Notes under the pieces: model-generated | Told to the model about the DNA's origin: nothing | Database searches by the model: none | Seen by the model: only the letters and a program-made list of their open reading frames with translations | Assembly (NCBI RefSeq): GCF_020382885.2 | Contig: NC_058513.1 | Coordinates: 15,091,641-15,155,640 of the forward strand | Length of the DNA: 64,000 bases | Direction of reading: 5' to 3' | Source: Scatophagus argus | Lineage: Eukaryota; Chordata; Actinopteri; Scatophagidae | Part shown: piece by piece, positions 55,979 through 64,000 of the stretch | Numbering within the stretch: position 1 is the first letter of the stretch | Layout: every line of letters begins with the position of its first letter | Translations under genes and position numbers: made by a program

Positions 55979-58900
55979 GTTGTTGCACTGTAGCTAGTTA
56001 CGGAAGTGTGAACGTCACGCGCGCTTCTTTTTCTTCTTCATGGTTGTTTCGAGCTAAGGTTAAAGGTGCTTACCGCCACCTACTGTATCGGAGACTATTA
56101 TGACACCATGACATTGTAAATTAAAAGTAAAAAACAAATAAAAACCTAATATTCATTCAGTTTTTTAAACGTACCATTAACCCACCAAAGTAAAATACTG
56201 TATCTCGTAACGACGTGCTTGTCTGAAATTCCATTTATGAATTGAATATTTTAAATCATTAAAATTATTTTGGCCAGTAGGATTAAGTTGGCATATTTAG
56301 GAGTTTGGGCATGTGTAAAAATGTATAAATGGCCAGGTACCATAGTATTTACAAGTATTATTAATAATACTATAGTAAAAATTATAGGGTTTGGATCTAA
56401 ATCTTTTTAGTGTGTGGAGACAAGACTTTGAAATTGTTCATTGGATGATATGAGATAGCTACATAGAGGTTTTTTAAAACAGGTAGGAAACGAAAAGAAC
56501 AGACATAAGTTCATGTATTTAATATTTTTAGAATATGTACTGTTTGAATTGTGGAACACAAACGATAAGTGGACTTGATACAGCTTACTGTAACAGCATA
56601 GACACAGTTGTCTTTTGTTTACATCATTATTACATTTGATCTATAACTGAATTTTATGCATATAGCAGATATTTTGTTTTGCGTGCTATTTATAGGGTTT
56701 TTAATATCGTCCGTTCTTTTGATCCTTGATGCAGTTCCAAGTTGTCGTTTTTAAATATATTCGTTAAAACTTATTTTCTATGTATTAGCCTACAGTATTA
56801 TATGCCACATTATATATATATATACTTTTATATATAGTCCTTCACAGGGATCAGAGGGAGAAAAACACAAAGAGTAATGCTATAATTAAAAATAATATTT
56901 ATGTAATACGAGTAGGATTAAAGCCCAATAGTCAAAGCAAAAGCTGCGTATAGATTTAATTTGAACTTTTGATTAATGTCTGTGCATACAATTTGTGGAT
57001 TAGGAGGTACTTTACAGACAGTAACCATGGTCATACCTGAGCAACGTCAAGGTGTGGCAAACAGATCAGAGGCCCGCCCTCTACCGTTGGTAATGATGAG
57101 AAGTCTAATAACATTTATCTTCAATTCATGAGGGCAGTGGAAGTTACTATTATAAATCATAAAAATATAAAAATATGTGTTTGTTAATGGCTTGTTGTTG
57201 TTGTTTGTATATTTTACATTCAAATTCAGACAGTCGTATGCGACCGTTGTGGACTGATGGTTTGGGTTGTCTTGTTCTGTGCACTACCCCAACAACCCGT
57301 GCGGTGATGGCGAGGAAACCCCGTTGACAAGGCACTGCTTTTTCATGACGGTGAGTTTCCCTTTGAGTGTATTATAATTTTGTGATAAAAATTTCAAGGA
57401 AAAAACACACACAACCTCCTTCCTCCCTTCCTTCAGGGAGGGAAGAGAGTTTGAGCGGAGAGAAAAATCTATCCGAGGCAGAACAGGGACAGTGAGAAAA
57501 ATATATGAGTGGGAGAGGGAGAAGGAGGAGGAGGAGAAGGAGGGGGGAGCAAATTAAAAGTTGCCAAATGGAGATATTGGGTTTCAAGAGGAGTGAGACA
57601 GGAGTAAAGGGTTTGCCTCTTTGAGTCGTCTTTATGTTTTGCTAATCGGGATTAATATGTATGTCTCGACACGGTTTAGCCCCGTAGCATTTTCGACGAT
57701 TTCTAGCCGACGTTTCCAAAACAGGCGTCGTCAACACCGCGGCTAGCTAACCAGAACAGGCCGATGTTTATCGTTAAAATGCTGCGGAGCCGTCCAGTAC
57801 GGAAAGCTACCCGACCAGCAGACGGGCTGCTACAGAATCCACCGATTGAAACGCGTCGGTTCGGCATATCGAGACAAATGTGACGTTTTTCATGCTGGCA
57901 GATGAGCCACATGGAGGACAAATGAAAGCCTCCCCAACAGAGAAAGAAAGATCACGTCAGCGACGACCAGCCACAGGCTGGACGACGGGCGTTTTGTGCT
58001 GCTTGAATGCGATTATCATTCTGTCGATTCAGTCTATTTTTGGAAATAAAACTTGCAGGCTGTACGTTATCTGGCTTGCTAAAGCCACGGCGACACCATG
58101 CAGCACCAGTAGCAGGACGACAGCAGGGACTAGCTTGGTTTGCGTCGAAGCATGCATGTCAGGACGGTTTTTTGAGGCTGAATTTGTGCGCTAAATTATA
58201 CTAAATGTCCGGCCTTTTCGGATAAGGGGGCTTTATTTCGACGACTGTGATCAAAATTGGCCTTATTTCTACAATCTAGTGCTTTTCAGCCGCTAAAATA
58301 GTCGTTTTGCCAGCATAGGCACTTAGGTGTTATTTTTTTTCCGTCTAACGTTAGACTTTCACTCAAAACCAAATGCTTAACTGTGGACGTTAGCTTACAT
58401 TTTGGAGTCAAAGCTTGAGTTTTTGTTGGTTTGTTTGTTTTGGACTGCTGACAGGAAGGAGTGCAGTTACATTTTGTATACATATTTTACATATACAAAC
58501 AGTCCACACTTGGAGATTTTTGTGAAATAAACGTATTGTGTTAATTGTTTTTGTTTTCGTTTTTTCGTCTGTTTGAAAAACTCGACATGGCTTCCTCGCA
58601 TTTGCGTGACATTATGTCATTTTTGAAGGACAAAAGAGCCTCAGTGGTTGTAGTAGCCTGTCCTCTTATAACGACAAAATGTCTGCTCGGTATGGCTATA
58701 AGAAGAATAGCTAACTCGATTTTCTGTGACATAGTTTGCTTTTGGTAGGATTCTTGGTGTTTATAAATCACAGCGGAGTCACTTCAAATACCCCATTTTA
58801 GTGCAGCTACTCCGTCCTCCTTTGTTCTCCCTGAACCAAAGATGGAGGCTGAACGTGGCTCAGTTGTAAAGACAGCCTGTGTCATGGTAACAGCCATTTT

Positions 58901-59865
58901 GTTGCATTGCAGTTGTAACATTTTTCCAGTCTCGGGGACCCAACCTGCAGTTCTCCACGACTTTGACAAAAGAAGCTTAGAATTTAAAGACTGTTTTTTT
59001 TTCCAAATACTGAATTAGTTACTTAAAAAAATGGCTTTTTATAACACATGTCTCTCACCACGTGCTACACTTTACTTATAACATACTCATTAAAAAAACC
59101 CCATACTATGCTCACAGGTTTTTTGTTCACTTTCTATAATGTTGCAGCTGAGCACTTTGTTAGGTGCATACTTTTACTGGCTGACACAACATAAAGCCAG
59201 CACCTCCTTCAATGTAGAAACTCGAACAACCATTCAAGGTACAAATGGAGAAGGGTGGAGTTATTTACACTCAAATGCCCCTTTACACTCTGTGCAAACT
59301 GGAAAGACAACCAATGTGGCATAACAGAGGGGGTGGGAGTTGGTGTGTCAGTGACAAATATCTGTAGGTGAGGATGAAGGCCATCCTGTTGCTGAATTAC
59401 ACACAGACCTATCATTGCACTGAGTAACATACTGAGGAACAAATTTTCCCCCTCTTCCTCTCTCCTCTCCACCCTGTATTTGACACACCCATCTCTCTTT
59501 CTGTCTCATCGTCCTCACTCTCCAGCACTCCCACGCCATGTAATTTACAGTTTTGTAATCTGACTAAATGCAGTTTCTCACCCTGCAGCCCAGGAAACAA
59601 AGGGTGATAAATGACTGAATCCATGGTTCCTGCTGGAAATCTGTGAGTGAGATGTCCTTGCTTCCTGTATAATAATAATAATAATAATATGTATATTGAG
59701 CTTTTACAGCTCATGCACTCAGAAATAAGTGATTAACTGAGTTTTATTTTCATGGTTAATGAAGCTGTTAGCCACTGGCCATGCAAATTCGAACAGTTAA
59801 CTAATCCAGAGTCCCCTCATTTCTGTGCCCGTGTCATTCTGTCCCTTCATAATTTTTCAGGTGTC
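55979..59865. other. Head-to-head region between tbcc and bicral
   Basis: The tbcc promoter is next to 55979. CpG-bearing sequence at about 57600-58200 and a GA-rich tract at about 57430-57550 probably mark the bicral promoter and 5' exon. A good plus-strand donor (ATGACG/GTGAGT) is at 57350/57351, but I cannot tie it to bicral with certainty. The acceptor at 59860 shows that bicral has at least one upstream non-coding exon. No other coding sequence was recognised. Confidence 0.45.
59672..59690. repeat. (AAT)n microsatellite
   Basis: Six to seven AAT units in the bicral 5' intron. Confidence 0.85.
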
Positions 59866-62800
59866 ATGGATGATGAGGACGATCGCCATCTTCTTGATAT
59901 TTTAGGGTAAAAACCCACTTTATAAAACTAGCATTGACGTTATGTAGGTACCGCTTTCTGAAAAGACTGCACTGATGGCAATTGACAGCTTGGTCACACA
60001 TTTCTACATTTGTCCTTAAGTTTATCTTAAATAGTTTGGTAATATTAATAGGTTCCCTCTTTGACATCAAAACCACAAATCTGCTAGTTTATTTTTTCCT
60101 CTTTTGTTCAATTGGGGAAGTTAATAATCTCCTTGCCTATTCATTTTTATTGTAGATGATTTTCAGAGTTAAGCCAAACACCACATACACCACACACAAG
60201 TGAAAATGTTTGCTCTAGGTCCCTAAAAACACACCAATTTATCCTTTTCAGAGATGTGGATGCATTGAATGATTATCTCCATGGCAGCAACAGCAAGTCT
60301 GTGAGTGACTATTTCTGAATGTATTCACAGTCATTCCTCATAAAGTCTGTCTGAATAGTTATTTCTCGTTGATACATAAATAAACTACTCTTTGTTAAAC
60401 TCTCATCTGTTTTTTTTCCTGCAGATTGAGGAGGATGATGTAACAAATGCAGCTTATGGGTCAGATGGATCCTTCTTTGCTAATGACACGGTGAGTGTAC
60501 CTGTGATTAACTCGAGCCAAGAAAACATTAACAGTGAGCATTTTTCTCGGGCTTTTAGTGACATTTGAGTCGTAATGTCATGGTTTTGATTCGCTTTGTA
60601 TGGGTATGCTGTTATGAGTTTAAAAAAATGTAGTTAGTGAACAAATATGTGAGTATGTAAACCCTTCTGGTCCTAATCATAGGACACTGGAGGTGGTAAA
60701 AAGTAACACAGCTTTTGAGACAGACCCACAGGGAAGGCAGTTCACATGCACACTTTTTCCCACTTTCTGCTCATTTTCTTGAAATGCCTCATTTAGACTG
60801 GCTCCAACTCTGGCCTCAAGGGTGGCTCTTCTTCCGTGGGTGAATTCGGCGAGGATTCAGCAGGGGCAGGCCTCCAGCTCTCCAGCAGCCTTTCATTTAT
60901 CGAGGATGAACTGGGGCCAGAAACGTCCCCTGGAGGGGTGGACCTCGGGGGAGAGGACCAGCCCTTTGATATCCTACAGAAGTCTCTCATGGAGGCTGAT
61001 ATCACAGAGCAGACTTTGGCCCAGGAGGCCTTACTGGACTCTCAGCCTGCTCCAACTATAGTGCAAGCTCCATTCCCCTCCCAGCTGGTCTCTGGGGGTT
61101 ATGGAGGGGGAGTGGGTGTGGTAACCACGGCGACAGCTGCGTTCCCTACAGGCCAGTTCCTGCAAGGGGTTTCCCAGCTGCCCAACGGCTCTTCCCAGCA
61201 CATCCAGGTGTTGGGCTCGTTTGGAGCAGGTGGTGGTGTGATGACTCTGAGCAGCTTGGAGAGATCTCCTCAGATTGTACTGAGGCCTGGGGCGCCTGTA
61301 TCTGCAGCAGGGACCCCAACAGGGGGGCAGGTGTTTGCCCCTACTCAAGGACAGGTAGGCCAAGTTGGTTTACCGTTCAAAAACATCCCCCTTCAGAATA
61401 TCATCATCCAGAGAGGCCCAGGAGGGGCTCAGGCTCTTGTCAGACCTATCCAGCCTAAACCGCTTCAGGGTGGGGCTCAGACTGTCTACAGCCTCGGTCT
61501 CCAGCCCACTCCCGCCACCTTGGCTAATGTAGTTAATGCTAACACTGCTGCTCCTGGGGCACAATACACTGCCAATGGCTCCATAGTAGTACAGCCACCT
61601 CTGGAGCAGCAACAAGCACAGGCCCAGACAAATATACCACCTGGACAGTTCTTACTGCCCAGTTCTTTGGCGCTCACGCCGGCCAGCACCATCCACAATG
61701 GTCCCGCTGACCCCAACTCAAATGCCCTAATTACCAGCCAGAATGCAGTGCAGATTGTTGCAGGGAAGAACTTCACTGCACCACCAGGAGGCCAGCTAAT
61801 TTTAAATCAGGGAGTAGTCGCCGGGAGTCAGGTTGGAGGGCCTGTAAGCCAAACATGGACTGGAGTTTCTTGTGCGAGCTCCACCGCTGTGCAGACATCG
61901 TGCGCTCCTGGGCGGCTCACCCTGGTTGGCCCAGCAATGGCGGGGATCAGTGGTCAAGGCCAAGTAACGGCTAGCCCTGTTCAGCGCCTTCTCGTGACTC
62001 AGACTCAGAATTGCACTTCTCTGTCCCCTTTACCTGGTACTGTGACACAGGAGCAACAAGACTACAGACAGGTAGGATCCCAAGTTACTGGCGGTATTTC
62101 ATTTATTGTCATCCTGTTTTGCTCTTTAATGAAACTGCCCTCTGAATGACGTCACTTGTGTTAATTTTTCAGAACTCTTCATCACCTGCCCTCAAACAGG
62201 ACAGACAGGCACAACTCAGCAGCATCCACGGTAACAAACAAAGGCTTTTTGTCAAATACCTGTTTGAATTAAGAGTGCCGTACTTTAACCTAATGAGGTT
62301 GTTTGTACGATCTCTTTTAGCCATGACACAAGACTCAACGCTAAACTCTCAGGTACATCACTCATTCTACACCTCATTTGCTTTACGCTCACGTTGGTGT
62401 GTGTTCAAACTGAGTAATGCTGATATGGGCGAAATCAGTGGTATTATGACAACTTTTGTATGTACGCTTTCTCTTTATAGGTCAGTGCTCAGAAGAGACC
62501 TGCCCTTCCAACACTTACAAGAGGAGGAATGTGAGTTTTCTTGACTTATCACTCTTGTGTGCGTCCATGTGTGTATCTGTTCATAGCTATTCTCACATAC
62601 CACTGGACCCATTAGCCTAATGTTTTATGTGCACATTAATGACTTTAGTGGCTGCTCTGCTTTACTTGTCGCGTGTTGTCTTGTGTTTGTCATTCAGCTG
62701 TTGAAAGAGCTTTCTTCCCCCCTTGTCTGTAGGGTTTTACAACAGTTGAGGAAGGATCATGCTGCAGTTCAGACCCCAGATCGGCGTCGATTCGCTTCGA

Positions 62801-63874
62801 TTGATGATGCATTGCAAAGACTCCTCCCTTACCACGTGTTCCAGGGGGCTCCACCCAGCCACGATGAGTTCTCACAAGGTGGGGCTTGTGTCTGGCAAAC
62901 TGCAGCCCTGTTGTATATTTGAGAATGTAAAATTGTGTCGTCAGAGTTAAAGTGCCTTCTAAGTAGAGTTTTGTGTGGTTTGGTTTGCAGTGGATGAGGA
63001 ATTTGAGGCAGTCGCAGCTCAGGTGCTGAAGAGAACCCATGCCATGGTAAACAAATACAGACGGCTGCTGATGGTGGAAGCTGAGGTAGGCGCACACCTG
63101 AGAGATAGGTGCATGCGTGCATACATATGTTTCTTTGTTGTGACATGTGCAGGCCTAACAGTTTGCTTCTCCTTGCCCCGCAGCGTTTCAGTCCATCGTC
63201 AGAAATGGTGATGATTGACAGGACCTTCAACCAAGAGGAGCGCAGCAATCTGACGCAAGACAAACGTATGGTACTAGTGGATCCAGGTAAAAAAAACCAA
63301 AAAAACAAAAAAACATTTGGAGCAAAACATTTTTTCTCAGAAAAGGTTTTATGCAACTCTTCCTCTCTTCTTTGTGTGCTTTACAGACAGCTTCTTGGAA
63401 GACTTCTGTTGTGGGTTGAAATCCAAACTTTTACAAGATCCCCTACCCTCTCAGTCGTTGTCCGTCTGTAGTTGGAATCAGTCGGACAGAGGCTCTGCGG
63501 AGCCACCATACAGGACAGACTCCCAGCCCGGGTGTGGAGACCCGGGAGGGGGTGGGGCTGTAGGTACAGGTGGAGCAGATAAACTCCACCCTCCACACTT
63601 AGAAAACAAAAGCATCCAGGAAATGAAAAGATCCCAGCAACACTATGGGCCCAGCAGCACCAGCAACAACAGCCTGACGGCGGCAAACAGTTATCCCCAA
63701 GGTAACCGCTCACCTTTTGCAGCAATGTCAGGAGGACAGACGCACTACCAGGTGTCTCACCACCTGTCCTCCCACTCGATCCAGCCCCAGTACCCCCCTC
63801 AGCTCACAACACCCCCTCACCCTGACACGGACTCTGCTCTAGAGGCTGCAGTCAACAGCATCTTGGAATGTTAA
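59866..63874 (+). CDS. bicral: BRD4-interacting chromatin remodelling complex-associated protein-like
   Basis: Eleven coding exons: 59866-59906, 60252-60300, 60425-60490, 60797-62071, 62173-62230, 62321-62352, 62481-62530, 62733-62878, 62991-63085, 63184-63286 and 63387-63874, totalling 2403 nt or 800 residues (human about 1079). The start codon is 5 nt inside its exon. The N-terminus MDDEDDRHLLDILGDVDALN is the conserved acidic motif of BICRA/BICRAL. The large central exon is Gln/Pro/Gly-rich. The GLTSCR domain spans about residues 523-640 (VLQQLRKDHAAVQ, DALQRLLPYHVFQG, VDEEFEAVAAQVLKRT, EMVMIDRTFNQEER). The protein is a defining subunit of the BRD9-containing non-canonical BAF chromatin remodelling complex, and the GLTSCR domain anchors it. 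BICRAL is preferred over BICRA because tbcc and prph2 are its neighbours, as in human 6p21. Splice phases all fit. Confidence 0.95.
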
Positions 63875-63917
63875 GATTGATGCCCCAGGTCATCCATAAT
63901 GTATGGTTTTGACTTAT

Positions 63918-63960
63918 TTTGTGTGTGTGTGTGTGTATGTGTGTGTGCGTGCGTGTGCGC
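63918..63960. repeat. bicral: (GT)n microsatellite in the bicral 3'UTR
   Basis: About twenty GT/GC units start 44 bases after the bicral stop codon. The transcript end lies beyond the window. Confidence 0.85.
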
Positions 63961-64000
63961 ATGTTTACTTGTCTAAATCTCCTGTCGTAAGATTTGTTGT

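Noticed and set aside
57301-57360. Donor ATGACG/GTGAGT at 57350 as a bicral or separate-gene exon
   Set aside because: A good donor by sequence, but the upstream frame stops quickly and no link to a conserved exon can be shown. Kept only as a note in the intergenic entry.
62691-62732. Alternative acceptor CATTCAG ending at 62697 in bicral
   Set aside because: Its use would bring an immediate stop codon in phase, while the TCTGTAG acceptor ending at 62732 continues the conserved GLTSCR domain.
1-64000. Retroviral, LTR, Polinton or other virus-like remains
   Set aside because: No frame resembles capsid, polymerase, integrase or envelope proteins, and no LTR pair was noticed. The mobile remains seen are short non-autonomous DNA elements and unclassified repeat fragments.

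Overview
This is a stretch of vertebrate, ray-finned fish (teleost) chromosome. Genes are split by short GT-AG introns, intergenic DNA is full of CA/GT and CT/GA microsatellites, and several non-coding blocks match interspersed repeats that I remember from percomorph fish. I found no bacterial-type operons, CRISPR arrays, tRNA or rRNA genes, and nothing recognisable as a retrovirus, LTR element or Polinton.

Ten protein-coding genes can be read exon by exon. On the left are lrrc59 (+), nat9 (-), syt15 (-), a gprin2-like gene (+), an elastase-type secreted serine protease (+) and timm23 (-). In the middle is a quaking gene (-) spanning about 11 kb, with two alternative C-terminal exons matching the QKI-6 and QKI-5 ends. 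On the right are prph2 (-), tbcc (-) and bicral (+), in the same order and orientation as the human PRPH2-TBCC-BICRAL block on 6p21. As I remember the human map, lrrc59 and nat9 correspond to chromosome 17, the syt15/gprin2/timm23 group to 10q11, and quaking to 6q26. The window therefore joins several ancestral linkage pieces.

The genes do not form one pathway. They cover ER and ribosome-associated membrane biology (lrrc59), N-acetylation (nat9), calcium-independent membrane trafficking (syt15), G-protein-linked neurite signalling (gprin2-like), extracellular proteolysis, mitochondrial protein import (timm23), RNA splicing and stability (quaking), photoreceptor disc rims (prph2), tubulin folding (tbcc) and the non-canonical BAF chromatin remodeller (bicral).

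The long gene-poor stretches (23.6-30.6 kb, 42-46.8 kb, 52.5-54.9 kb, 56-59.8 kb) hold untranslated regions, microsatellites and old non-autonomous DNA transposons. No wholly new system is evident. The observations most worth checking are the quaking 3' end (two tail exons, a four-run G tract and TACTAAC-type quaking response elements), the 7-nt first coding exon of syt15, the CTCF-like site between nat9 and syt15, the TATA-driven protease, and two palindromic transposon relics.
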